Source: Vitis vinifera (lineage: Eukaryota; Streptophyta; Magnoliopsida; Vitales; Vitaceae). From it: a stretch of 64,000 nucleotides of DNA. A model generated the notes under the pieces. It did not search any database. It was not told the DNA's origin and saw nothing but the letters and a program-made list of their open reading frames with translations. Below, piece by piece: positions 28,445 to 44,300 of the stretch (the first letter of the stretch is position 1; each line of letters begins with the position of its first letter). A program made the position numbers and the translations under genes. The DNA is taken from contig NC_081821.1 of NCBI RefSeq assembly GCF_030704535.1, forward strand, positions 697,001 through 761,000, in the 5' to 3' direction.

Positions 28445-28959
28445 GCAACATCTTCATGATCATATAACATACCCATCATCATCATCACCATCTTCATCAT
28501 TAAATAAGAAACCCCATTTCCCAATCTCCATTACCCAACAGCCCATCATCATCATATGACATACCACATTTCCCGATCCCCATAACCCAACAGCCCATCA
28601 TCATCATCTTCATCATCATACAGCGTACCCCATTACCCAATCCCCATTACCCAACAGCTTAGACTTCTGGGTCAATTCATATTTCAATAGTTTTCCGAGA
28701 AAGTTGAGATGACTTACCCGAGAAGTGACGGTGAGGGGCAATGGGGACTCAAGCAAGTCCTCAGATCCGAACTCGGGGTCCTTCTCTTCCTGCAATTCAA
28801 GCAAGATCGAGAGAGATGTGAACGAAACAATAATCAGACAAGGAAAAAAAACAAAACCCAAGAATTAGATGGGCAAAAAGATTAAAAAAAAAAAAAAGGA
28901 ACCTGGTGGGGTGTGGTGTTGGTGATAATTGCAGGCTCCTCCTTTTGGTCCTTAACCAT
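21249..28959 (-). CDS. PHS1: Dual-specificity phosphatase PHS1 (with actin-fragmin kinase-like domain)
   Basis: PHS1 regulates cortical microtubules. In Arabidopsis its kinase-like domain phosphorylates alpha-tubulin under osmotic stress and its phosphatase domain counteracts this. Eleven exons in transcript order: 28959-28903, 28789-28718, 28392-28250, 27345-27141, 26691-26515, 26431-26271, 25644-24558, 23745-23599, 23501-23274, 22224-22067 and 21609-21249. They give 931 aa, close to the Arabidopsis protein. The kinase-like part spans roughly residues 60-350, including LDLVIRNEDRLPCRQL in the large exon. The phosphatase signature HCFEGRSRS has its catalytic cysteine at residue 793 with all key residues kept. 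The tail holds a zinc-finger-like CPICGK...HLQKSH. The frame stays open upstream of the chosen ATG to another ATG at 29121, so a longer N-terminus is possible. Confidence 0.95.
28412..28443. repeat. (CAT)n microsatellite in PHS1 intron 2
   Basis: About ten CAT units in a row inside the second PHS1 intron. More CATCAT clusters are scattered through 28440-28620, so the local array has spread and decayed. Confidence 0.9.
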
Positions 28960-31900
28960 ATTTTCTCTTTTTGAATTTGATTTCAAAACTTGGGAGTGCC
29001 AAAACGTTTGAAAGAGAGACTGCGATAGAAATTGCAGTTGCTTTTTTTGCGGTCTCCCACTTTTTCTTCTCTGGCTAGTTGCTTTGTGCTTTGCAATCAT
29101 CACATGCACACACCCTCTCATTAATTACATTTTTCGCTCCTTTCTTTTATCTACTTCACTAAATGAAATAGTATTAAAAATACCATATTAAACTGTAAAA
29201 GATTTTGATATTAGATAGTCAACCTTAAATCGGGTGTATTAGCACTTACACTAAACGGATGGGATGGGAAAAACCCGTTAAGAAGAAAATTTCCATAGCA
29301 ATCTAAATATAAAATTTTATTTGATATGAGTCCTTATTCCATTTTGGGTCTATGAAAATTTTAGGTGGATATTTTTGTAATCCTCAACAAAAAAAAATAC
29401 CAAAATATGAAAAATGTAGCAAGAATACATCAATGTCACTCTTTAAAATAAGAGATATGTATTAGTACACTTCTAAACTAGTTTGCCTAATCATACCCTT
29501 GTTGATAATCAATTGATTTTTAATAAAATTGCCAAAATTTTAAAGTCTTATAGGTATTATCAAAACTAGATTATGGGTTTAAGTCATAAGAGTATTATAA
29601 TACGATATAATACCATATGTGTGTATGACTTGGAATGTCTCTAAATGATTATAATATGAAACACCATAAAGAAAGAGCATGGTTACTATAGGTACATATA
29701 TTTTAGGGTCTCGATTTGGTTTCCCTTCAGGTCCAATAATATTGGATGATAACTACTCAAGTTTCTTCTAATGCTCCAATCTTTTGAGGGAGTTACTTAG
29801 AGGATGAACTTTATTTCCTCTAATTATCCAGGGAAGTGTTTTATTTTTATTTTCCTTTTCCAATTCTTTGGGAGAAGGGCTTGGTTTTATTTATTTTTTT
29901 ATTTTTTTATTTTTTTATCTAAGAATCTTTCTATATGGGTTTTGCCTATTAGACACTAATCAATCGGAAAACAAGTCAACTTTTTCCTTGAGAAAGAACA
30001 AATAGGTAGGTCATACCTTAGGAGTTTCACCAACTTAGTCATGGTTAAATTAAGTTTATGTTAGGCAGTGCAAGGTTTCTATTGAAGGGACTAGTGTTTT
30101 TCTTGAAATTAATATCTCCATATATGATTGTCATTATAATTTGTTCTTAAGCTAATGGCTTGTGATGGCCTATCAAATGGCTCATGTAATTGTGATATCT
30201 CATATTAGATAGAGAAAAAAGTTTATGATATTATAGAAGTATGAACTCCTTTTAACTATGCAGATATGTTTTAAAGTTGTGAGAACTTTTTTAAGCTCAA
30301 AGCAAATCATATTTACACAATTAGATATGGTTATTGCAAATAATAACAAAGTCATTCTCAATCCCAATGTAAGAGTTTGTTTTACCTTATAATCTCATGA
30401 GATATAATAAGAACATTGTGTTTGCATTGGAGATTATAATATTTCTCATTAGATAAGGGAGAAATTTTTAAGATACTATATAAATATAAACTTTTCTTAA
30501 CTATGTAAATGCATTTTAAAGTCGTAAAGGTCCCTTTAAACTTAAAGCGAATAATATCTACTAGGTTAAGTACGAATTGTTCAAGTATTGATTTATTTGG
30601 TTAAAGACTTTGTGGTTCATTGTTGTCGAGAACTATTTCTTGAGAATGTGAGAGCATTTGGCCCAATAACTCTTCCAAAGTTATCTGGGATGGGATGTTT
30701 TCAATCCAAGTCCAAGTACCTCTAGTAAAACTTTTGATAATAGGTATATTTTTCAATTTTGAGGCCAAAGTCTACTCAAAGGCATTTTTGATACTCAACA
30801 TGAAAATTGAAATCTTCATGTACCTTCAATAGCTTCCATCCAATTCTCAAAGAAAAATTAAACATATAAGTTTTCAAATTCCGCCCACTTATATAATTTT
30901 AAGTGATGCTGGGTCTAATAAATATAATCACGCTTTTTAAAAAAATATATGAATAGTGTCAATAGAAGAAGCTACCAAAAAATATGACTTAGAATGTACT
31001 GAAAAGGTGAAAAAAAAAGCCACCCTTTTTATCATCATTATTGACAAAACAAAATTACATATTAAAATTCAATTCCAAATATTCAGAAATTGTCTTCTTA
31101 TTATCAACAATTTACTTTGGTGTTGATGATGTGACAATGAGTGAAGGGCGTTTTAAGTTTCTTACAGTGGCCATGAGAATTTGGTGTAAAGTGTGATTGA
31201 CAGCAATATGAAAGTGGGAATTCCATACAGCTTCAGCTTGGAATTTGGAAAAGTAGCTCAACCCAGAGGTCCACCACGGCATGCAGCAGCTTTCCTCAAA
31301 TGGCCAGCTTTGATAAGTGATGAATCGATCTTTTAAGCATCTGGGAAAATCAATATGTATCAGCCCAGACCCCTAGTTCTCACTTGCTTCAATTATTATC
31401 TCTTTCAGTCACCTTTTAGCCATTGTTTTCTGCAAACTGCATCATTCTGATTTCTGTATGCACCATTTAAATGATGTTCTCTGTGGGCTTGTAGCATCAT
31501 CTTTTCAGTATAATATTTAATAACATAGTTGTAGAACAATGCAAAATGATTATTCATATAGTGTGGGCGATATATCTCACATCAGTTAGGAGACAAATTT
31601 TTAATATTATACACATTTTGAAGCCATGAGAGTATGACCCAGTGAATGAGTGTTCGGAATACACCCCAATCCCGTGGGACACAACAAGAACAATATCTAA
31701 TTGTGAAGAGGTGCATCATTGCATATGGCTTTTTGGGTACTTATCCTTTTGTGTTTATATTAATCTTAAGGTGATTCATCATTCATCATTCAGGGGTGGC
31801 TTTCTGGGTTCTTTTCCTTTGTGTTTACATTAATCTTAAGGTGGCTCATCATTCAGCAGAAGTTCCTGCCAATTGGTCCTCTTTTCTCTTCTTTTCTCAT

Positions 31901-32165
31901 GCTCATGATGAAGTTCCCACAAGACATTGATTTAATAAAATCTTATTTAACCAACTTATATCACCAAAAAGGCACTTCTTTCTTATAATATCTTTTTACA
32001 AAATTTCAGGACCCCAAGAGATTCATCGCATTGACAAAAAACCCAAGAAAACAAGCAAACTTACAATCATTTTCTTCCCCTTTCTTTTTGACAACACTTG
32101 TGAATAAGCCCATACGTTTACTTACAACCTCAACTTAATTACTACTAAATCTGACTATTTTTATA
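28960..32165. other. PHS1 upstream region and spacer, no gene seen
   Basis: The first few hundred bases are PHS1 leader and promoter. The remainder is AT-rich. It contains degenerate copies of a dispersed repeat (30185-30560 and near 31560). No open frame with a recognisable domain is present. The end next to 32166 will hold the carboxypeptidase 3' UTR. Confidence 0.6.
30185..30560. repeat. Two degenerate copies of a dispersed repeat, about 240 bp apart
   Basis: The segment from about 30191 (GATATCTCATATTAGATAGA, then ATGAACTCCTTTTAACTATG and GTTTTAAAGTTGTGAGAAC) recurs in order from about 30431 (ATATTTCTCATTAGATAAGG, AAACTTTTCTTAACTATGTA, ATTTTAAAGTCGTAAAGG). A weaker third trace lies near 31570 (GATATATCTCACATCAGTTA). 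They look like old members of a common plant repeat. I cannot name the family. Confidence 0.55.
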
Positions 32166-34950
<2,785 letters not shown>

Positions 34951-35099
34951 GCTTTGAGGAATGAAGAGAAGGAATGGCCAGGACAAAGCACCAACAGAGG
35001 AGAAGCTGCTTAAAATGCTGCTCAGTGGAGGGCATGAGGAGGATGTGTGTGGGGCACTGAATAGAAAAAAAAAAACAAAGAAAAAAAAATGGCTGGGCT

Positions 35100-35109
35100 T
35101 GTTTTATAT
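35100..35109 (-). promoter_or_regulatory. Putative TATA element of the carboxypeptidase gene
   Basis: The minus strand reads AATATAAAAC about 150 bp upstream of the start codon. It fits a plant TATA box, giving a leader of roughly 120 nt. Confidence 0.4.
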
Positions 35110-37213
35110 TATCATTACAGTGGTAGCTTTTTGCCTGCAGGCCTGGTCTCCTGAAAATGGTGGTGAAAGAGATGTGTGAGGGACTCAATGACAACACACA
35201 AAGACCACAGTGAATTGGGTTTGTGGTAACTTGGTCAGTTGAGGCGGATTCTGGGTATGGGATTGGTGTTTTGAAAGTGAAAGGAGAGAATGGAATCACT
35301 GAGCTTGCTTTGAGAGCCCTGAATGTCCTCTCAGAAACACAGTTCTGTTGTTGCTTTTGTTTTCTTTTGTTTTTTCCTAAGAGTAATAAACCAACCACTA
35401 ATACTTTGTATCCTTTTTGACAATAATAACAAGGAAGAGTATATTCCTCAGAAAGTAGCTTTACAGGATTACTTTACATTTCTCAGAAAAATGTGTGAAC
35501 CTAGACCAGTTACTATAATATTTTTGTTTCTCAAGAAAAACCCCATCTGTATTTTCCTGAGAAAATATCACACTATCACAAGGGCAATTGGTAGGATCAA
35601 ATCATACTTCCTTTTTGGGTTTCTAAAACAATGGTTTTATCAATCGACTTTTGTTGATCTTCAAGTACAACCCCAAATCTAATTTTTCCAACTTTAATGA
35701 GATGAATAGGGACATAAGTCACATAACTTCTGTTAACTGTGAGTACATCTCTGAGAAATGTGTGCCACTTTCTGTATTCAAAGCAACAAGTACCTAAACA
35801 TCCATAAATGCATCTCAAAATCTAGCATTTCCGAAGAAAACTTTCATGTAAAAACAAGGGTTTTGGTTGATGATTTCCTCAATTTGAGGAATGAAAACAA
35901 CCCATATTAGGGATTTTTTTAATGAACATGACATGGGTCCTCATCAACAAAGAAAATAAATAATCCAAAGGATCAACAGGGTATCTGCTCTTTTCCAGGT
36001 ATCTCACACATTTTCTTTATGTACTTATTTGGGATTGAGATTTGTTCTCTTTGACCTCTATAGAAAAAAGGTCTTCTTGTAATAATGAGGCATCCACTTT
36101 CTTCTCTGCCTAATTTTTTCTTTCATTTCACATACTCACTCCCAAGTCCCACCATATGGTCCCCATAACCCCATTCCACACCCTCTAAACTCTAAAAAAT
36201 AATAGCTTTCACATGGTGTGCATCAATTGTTTATATAGTCCAAACACATAAAATTGTATACTAACTCCAAACTCTTAGTCATGTGCATGCTATGCACTGC
36301 CATAATCAGGTATGGTTTAGCAAAATGAGGTCTAAATCCGGCGAAAAGCCGGGTTATTAACAAGGTTCAATCAAATTCATTTGAGATGAGGAAAAAAAAA
36401 AAAAAGAGGAAAAGAAATGAGACATGAATAGGAGTAGGTAATGGGTTGGGTGGGATTGAGTTTTGAGTTGAGAGTGAAGCACAAAAGGCAAACACATACA
36501 CTCAATCCTCCTATTCTATTGCAACCAACTCATTAAAAGGTGAGAGAGCATGCTCATAAAGAATTTAAAAGAGAAGGTAGTTGGGTGCAAATTTGAAGGC
36601 TCCCATGAGTTTGTTTAATACAAAAGATGGTGGTTGGGAGCATCAGGGTTGGGAAATGTGATGGCCTGATGGGGAGTGGGATGGAGAAGAGAAGGTTGGG
36701 GTTTATTTTGGACTCTTGCAAGAGAAGCAAAGCTTCACTTTTCTTTCTTTACTCTTAACTTTGTCACTTTTCATTGTTACTTTAAGATAGGGCTAGGGCA
36801 TAGTGGGGAAAAGCTTATTAACTTTTTTATTTAATTAATTGTTTCCCCCCTTTTTAGTAGTTAAATGTCACAACAATCATAGTTTGCCATATTGTCATAG
36901 AGCAATTGCACCTTGACTTGGAAGCAAACATGTTCACATCCAAATTCCAAAGACATAATAATATGTCATTAAGATATCATCTCCTTTACTAAACCTAATG
37001 ATTTTATTTTTCTCTCTTTACTTTTTGATTATTAAACAAAAACTTGTCATATGTCGGAAAGAAAATGAATGCTAAAATACCATTCATATGCATAATTAAT
37101 TAAAAAAAAAGTTATATCTAAATACAAATATTAATAAAGAATGATGAAGGTAAAGCATGAAAAATGTTAATAATTCTTTGGTATTATTTTGTTATGAGTT
37201 TAATTTTTGAACG

Positions 37214-37405
37214 TTATAAATAGGTCAACCAAGCATAGTGGAACATGCTTGGTGGCACACTTATGGGGCCACCATTTGAAAAGACAGAAAGGGGGGAAAG
37301 TGGGAGGGGGTCCTTACTCCTTGCTGCAATTGTCAGGACTGGTCCGGGGAGGTCCACTTTTACCCCCTTTTTGTGGCTCACTCCTTCAATTCAACTCTGA
37401 GAGCT
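37214..37405 (+). other. GC-rich patch with TATAAATAG and imperfect inverted repeat
   Basis: TATAAATAG at about 37215 is followed by a small hairpin (CCAAGCAT...ATGCTTGG). A second, larger imperfect stem pairs GAAAGGGGGGAAAGTGGG (about 37288) with CCACTTTTACCCCCTTTTTG (about 37352). The 68-codon open frame across it has no recognisable domain. It could be a small structured transcript or only a repeat remnant. I do not recognise a known microRNA in it. Confidence 0.3.
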
Positions 37406-37546
37406 ATTTTTAACTTTTTGTCGGTCCAAAACAAAATAATACCCATAGCATTTCCCATATCAACTTTCGATCGTGTGGTCCTGCTCCTATTCTTGTTGTT
37501 ATCTCCCTGGTAGAGTCCTGATTTTTAGGAAGTAACCAAAGCTTTT

Positions 37547-37620
37547 TTCTTTTTTTTTTTGATAAGTAAAGAAAAATTTATTTATAAAGAGACTCCAGAA
37601 AAGCCACTAGAGCTATTTTT
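37547..37620 (-). mobile_element. Putative short LINE 3' tail
   Basis: A T-run followed by TTGATAAGTAAAGAAAAAT matches the form of the LINE tails at 61195 and 45070 on the minus strand. No clear target duplication was found, so the inner border is a guess. Confidence 0.4.
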
Positions 37621-38320
37621 AGAATGTAATTTTGAAAACAATCTTGAAAAGTTCTTTTTAATAACGGCTTTTTATAGTGGTTTTTTTATAAGCGGATATG
37701 CTTTTAAATATGATTTAAAAATAATTTACTACATAATATTTTATTTTTAATCATTATTTGCATTTGTATAATTACTTTTTAAAATAATCCAAAAGTAAAA
37801 ACAATTAATTTTTTTCTTGTGAAAACGCTACATTTTTCGTATTTAAAAACAAAAGACTACTTTCTATTTTTGGGTCATCAAATATGTTTTCCAATATTTT
37901 TATTTTAAAAAACAGAAAAGTATTTTAAAAAATAATTACCAAACAAGACTCAAGCATCTTGAGTCATACTTAGATCTTTTATAAATAAACTTAATATCTT
38001 TTAAAACCCCAATTATTCCAAGGAAATCACAAAATTTTATAAAATAAAAGTAATTTTAATTGTTCCAAGCATTTGGCTTTGATTTTGTTCTATATCAAGT
38101 CTATCGTACAAACAACATAAATACAATTTCAACAAATCTCCCTAATACTATATGGTGGAGCCTAGGTCCTTTAGTATGAGGGACCGACTATAATACCGGA
38201 TATGGGAAAAACCGAGCAAGCTCGGTGAAAATTTTGTATGAACAAGGAAAAAAATGACGAGCAACATTTTTGGTTTTTTTTTTTTTTCCCAACACAAACA
38301 ACATTTCAGGGTGCGCCCGG

Positions 38321-41300
38321 TCATGGAGTGTAGTCTGATTCTGCAACGGGCTTCTGATTAACAATTGAAACATAAGAAGGCTTGTGATTAACAATTGAGG
38401 CGTAAGAAGGCTGGTCGTTTTCCTTGCGAGATGCTTCCCAGAGTTGTTGCTCTATCCCTAGTTTCCTCAGCTCCCTCAGGCCTCGCTCAACTGTCAAGAA
38501 CATACATCAAAGGGCATTAGATCTTCGAGTTTAATGTATGACGATTGAACATGGCAGTCATAGTCATGCATAACAATAAGGATCTTCAGCAATTTCTCTT
38601 CTTCTCATGGTTATGCACATGGCTTCTCCACAACTCTCATTTCCAGTGATGCACGAGGTCCCGAATATATGATGCAGTATGTAGAAAGCATTTCAGAAGC
38701 ATAACTAAAATTTATTTTCTATCTGATGTCGTAACATGATAGTTTTTAACTCCCAGCCCTTCGGTTATAACCTATGCAAGGAGTGACATTTACATCTAAA
38801 GCACATGCCCTAGAAAATATATGAGATCTTCACGGGGGGAAGAACAATTTCATCTGGAGTTTTCTCCCATTAAAAAAGCTCTCAGTAGTTCTGAGGTAGG
38901 TCTATTAAAATTGAGAGGGATTTATGTATGTTTTAACATTATTAGAACCAGAAGAAAAAAAGAGAAAGTTACCATCAACAGCGTCATGTGAAGTTGGTGT
39001 TTGCCCACTCCGACTGATCCAAAATTGTAGTCTCTCTTCTGCAATATCCTCTTCTACACCATGGACTTTGGCTCTTCTCCAGAAATAAGTAAGCCAAGCC
39101 TGCACACGATGAATAGGTTGAAAACTATGAATCTTGACATGATATAAACATTTGGTAGTCAAATGTAGAAAACCCGCCTTCTTGTTGTATCATGTTAAAA
39201 TGAACTATCCTTCTCTGTTTTTAAGTGAGAGATAAAACTATGATTGACATCAAAATGCAGGTTTTCAGTACCAGAACCTTTCCAATGGACTTATATAGAT
39301 CTCCTGTAGTTAACATTAACAACAACAAATGCATAATCAAGGGGAAAAAGACGAAGTAATGGGTTTGTAGTTCAACACATGTCAGAATTTTATGCCACCA
39401 CCGAAATATGAGCAAACTTATACAATAAACCAGCAAAATACCTCTTTGAAGAGAACATCTTCTGCCTCCTCTTGATTTAATTCTGGAAAATAAACAAATA
39501 AATAAGTTATAATAATTCAAGTTAGTTCTAAACTAGTCAACCTTAATTTAACACAAATGTTCTGAGAAATTTTCCAATTTAAAAAGTAACGCTACAAGAA
39601 ATCCACGGTAAAAATATCTTAGGGCCTATACACACTCATGTATGCAACCTCAAAGAATTAAAACCTAGGAAGCCCATATTCAGATATTTTTTATAGCATG
39701 GAGGACTGCACCCTCAGGAGGTTGAAACACTTCCAGGTTCCTTACATCCTCCCAAAAATGAAGTTAACATTTTCTTACTTCAATTTGATAAGTGTTAACA
39801 GAAGTTTACCCCATGAAAAAAATCCTATTAGAAAGGAAGAAAATCAACTCCATTCCAAAGTGTAAGGTACCATATGATAATTATAGTAGTTGTGGGTGCA
39901 GTGTTCAGTGTACATGCAAGAGGGAGTGGCCAATTTCTCCAATAAAGGATATTTAAGCCAACAGGGCCCATTTTTTGAACCAACCTATTTCAGTTTGTTG
40001 GTTAAATCACTTCCTATCCACCCAAAAAAATAGAACATATAAAATGAGAATGGAAAAAAAATCAAAACGGAATATGTGCCACCAGCAGTACTGATGTGCA
40101 ACTGATCTAGTTGGAGTTTCCTCAACCTGAGCATATAGATGTCAAATATGAAAAAACAAAATGTCAGAATATTTCAGTTACCAAATGACTCCATGGACTT
40201 GGGATCACCCGGTGATTTATCTGCATTACAAAATCATAAAGGAATGATAAGTATGTGTTGCACATTATCTCATTATCTTAAGTAGCTTCTAAATCTTTTG
40301 GAGAAGTAATACTACATCATGGTATCATAAACTTCCCAACAAGATATAAGACACAGCCTTTACGGTAGGCCATAAAACAAACCACATATATAAAAATCAA
40401 AAGACAATTCAAAATGATAACCTAATTGATCTGCAGATGGGAAAACTCAGTTTGTTATGTTAGAAAAGGGTTACATCAGGCATGGTATAGACTGGAAATA
40501 GAAGCCAAAACAAAAGGAAAAGATTACATACAGTCAGATTGGAAATCCTTTCCTTTAAGTTTTATAAGTTATAATTTCTTAGAAGACAAATGGAAAATGA
40601 ATTGATCCCATCAAATCAATTATTAGTGCAAAAGGAAATGCAAATTCAACCATTAGAAATGAGAAATAAGGCCTACCTGAGCTGTACTGTCGAACCAAAT
40701 TTGGACGTCTGTGCAGGGCCAATGCAAGGACAATGGCATCCTCAACCTGGAAATGATGATGATAAAAACAATGACCAAAAATGCAAAGAATGCTTCCAGA
40801 GAAATAAAAGAACAAACAGAAAGGTTTGACAGAACACGATGCAAAATGACTGGAAGATATTAAATCGGAGTCCTGAAGAATCCATGTTTACAGAGGTAGA
40901 ATCCTTCAGGAATCCAAGACCTAATTTTGATAAAACATTCCTTCAGAAAGGATAATCTAATAAAGAAAAAAAAAATAGATGACAAACAACAAAATTTTGT
41001 GTTGAATATGAGAGAAAACCTTTAAGGAAGCTAGCTCCCTCAAACCCATTTCAACTGAAAGCATGCTCTCGATATTTCCTTCTCCGGTTAGATCACTCAA
41101 ATCTCGGACAAGTTTACTCCTATCTGGATCCTCACCACCTGCAGGATGACATAGAATGCATAATGAAATACAAGCGATGAAAAGAAAACTTAAACAACAG
41201 TCATGAATAAAGTTGTAAAACCAACAAGTAAACTAACCTCCATTCCAAGACTCTTCCTTGGCCTTTTGTCCAGCTGAAATGACGACTTCAAATGGCAAAG

Positions 41301-44300
41301 GTGCTAAAGATGACCAATGCTCATGCTTTGATAATGCTATGTCTGCACAGATGGCTGTACAGCAAGAAAGCAACAACAGACAAAACACATCTCAGATATG
41401 ACTGAATAGATTAGGTATTCATTTCAAAAATAAAAAATAAAACCAAAACAAAATAAATCAATAATAAGATATGACTGAATCAAATAAATAAAGCACTCGT
41501 TAAAAACAAAAGCAAATCAACAACAAAATTTTCCAAATCACTAAGCCCTGCAGAATGAAACGAATCTAAAAACCACTGAAATTATTTTGACATCAGATCT
41601 CAGGCATGGAATAGTTCAGAATCAAATGATAGCAGCTAACAGGAGATAGGAAGCTGCCATTAGGAGCTATTAGCATCAAGAATTTATCACAATACCAGAC
41701 CATAGGAGGAGGAGGAGGAGGAGGAGGAAGAAGAAGAAGACCATCAGTCAGCCCTATACTACTTCGATGAAAATACTGGAATAACAAACTACACAAAGAG
41801 CACTATGCTTGACCAAATTCTTGCTTCTTATGACAATCAAAACTTATCTCAACCAGACACATAAATTCGAGAGAATTTTTAATCAAGCTCTAAGGATCTC
41901 TGGCTGCCTTATAAGAAACGATAAGTAAATTGAAGCAGGCAATAACCAATTGCTTTTATTTTTAAGTAGGACAAGATTTTGGTGTTAAATTACCATGATG
42001 TACGGCTAAACCCCAGTATCGAGCAAGCCAACATCTCTTCAGAACAACTTCTTCCTGAAAAATAGATGCAGTTATACAATTAGTGTCTGAACAGTTAGTC
42101 ATTACTAATACTACCATTTATGGACACACCATCTCCTCCTGAGTCAAAATCATTCTTTTTGTCATGGAGCGAAGAGCTTTTGCTTCAGATTCTGCTTCTT
42201 GAAGTTGTTCTATAGCAGTTGTGGCACCATCTTTCAAGTTCTGATTCAAACAAGCAGGGTCAGGCATAAAACTCTAGTATAAATCAGAAAACACTTGATC
42301 AAGAATAGCAGTATACTAAAAGTCAACAAAAGTGCTCATTGATGACATAAACCACCTGTATTTCCAAACGAAGGTTTGCAATTTCCTCATCTCTCCCATC
42401 CTTGGTTTGTTTTGCCGCCTTTAGAGCAGCCTGTGGCCAAGAATGTTTTAAAATCTAATAAATTCATTTATTCAAAGAAGATATTAGCAGGCTTTAATAT
42501 AAGACAGGGCAACTCAGACTGTCAATTTAGAACAACAAATTATTTCCCAAGAAACATAACTAAGGTAATGGCCTAATATAAAGCCTTTGACATCCTTCAA
42601 CACCAATATGAGAAGAGGAACATTAGCAAATTCTTAACCATTAAATATTTATATTTATTCAAAACAAAGTCGACACTCTCTGCTGACCTCTTTTTGACGC
42701 AATGCTGCTTCCTTCCTGCAGATAAATCACATAAAAAATCATAACAAGAAAATTAAACATTAATTGGCATAGACAAAGAAACCCAAGTTTACCTGCTCAA
42801 CAACTTTGCTTCTAGGGATACACCTTCACCAAGAGCAGCAACCTATCAATATAAATTGAACCAAAAAAAAAAATGAATAAACTAAGAATTGTAGCTAGGA
42901 CCCAAAAATAAGGAATATGAGGGCACATTCGTAGGTTACATATAATTGTAATATGAATTTGAGATAACAAAAGCTGGTAACGAACTTTAATTTGAGGTCA
43001 CAAGGCATGTATAAGTTGTTAGACATGAGAAACAAATAGCAACCAGACCTATGGTTTTAGCTACACGAATAGTTTATTAACATGCACTTTAATAATTTAC
43101 AATTAAAATTTTAATAATGCCAATCAAATAGATATGAAAAAAAAAACAAACAAACAAAATCACTTCAACAAGAACAACTGTCTAAAGCCCAACCAATTAG
43201 AAATGAAGAATTGCCACCGAGGAAGGACCCAAGAATTAAATTTAGGGAATCAATTTTAATGATAATAAATCTAACAAAATTTATCAATCAATATTTTTTT
43301 TATCAGAAACAAACATATATATTAATTAAGAATAGAAACACGAGATGGATGAGGAATCCTCCCCATGATGTACAAAAGGCATATTCTTTAAAATAATTAA
43401 AAAAGGTGAAATATGTTAAGCAAACACTGTAAATAAAATAAGTAATTATGATAATAATGTTGAAAAACAATTTAAATAAAAAAATTTAAAAAAACACCAA
43501 GAAATGAGTGCAACAAAGTAAATACAGTGCACACAAAAAGCACCACCAAGCAAGCAAAAAGAAGAGGGAAACAAAATTATATGCGCTAGTCACATACAAA
43601 TTGCAAACAATCAATACAAAATTAAAAGTTCAACATTCTATTAACAAAAAGCATAAATATAAGTAGTTATTAATTTCAGTCATTTAAAAAAAAATCAATA
43701 ATTTCAATTAGAGCAAAGAAGTATTTATTAATTTCAGTTATTTTAAAAAATCAATAATTCCATTAAATTGTTTTATCAAAAAGTCTTTAAAATATTTTAA
43801 TAAAAAGTTCAATAATTTAATAATAACTAAAATAAAGCATATTAAAAAGATAAAAGGAAAATTGGATGGATGAAGATATTCGTTAAGAAGTTACCTATGA
43901 TTCGAAAATAATTTAATAAAAAGTTCAATAATTTAATAATAACTAAAATAAATCATATTAAAAAGATAAAAGGAAAATTGGATGGATGAAGATACTCATT
44001 TAGAAGTTACTTATGATTTGTGCAAGTCACTGTGTACTTTTTTTTTAAAAGTAACTAATATCTATTGGCTATTTAGATTTTCATTCTCAAATGTTTTCTA
44101 GGAGTCATTCTTAGTGGAATTATTTTCCTCGATTTTAGGAGGGTATGCATTTTTTCAAATTTTTGAGTTTCTTTAGGCAAGTGCCCCTCTAAGTCTGTAT
44201 TGGCTCCACCAGTGATTGCCACAAAAATATAGGATAATGATAGATGCATAACTCAAATAAAACATTCATTACGATAACACACAGCTCATTTGGAAACCCC

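Larger units (their letters stand above)
34951..38320. other. Carboxypeptidase upstream region and spacer, no gene seen
   Basis: 3.4 kb with the carboxypeptidase promoter at one end and the SCD2 3' UTR at the other. The first kilobase is moderately GC-rich and the rest AT-rich. A GC-richer patch at about 37205-37415 stands out and is listed separately. A LINE-like T-tract tail lies at about 37547. Confidence 0.6.
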
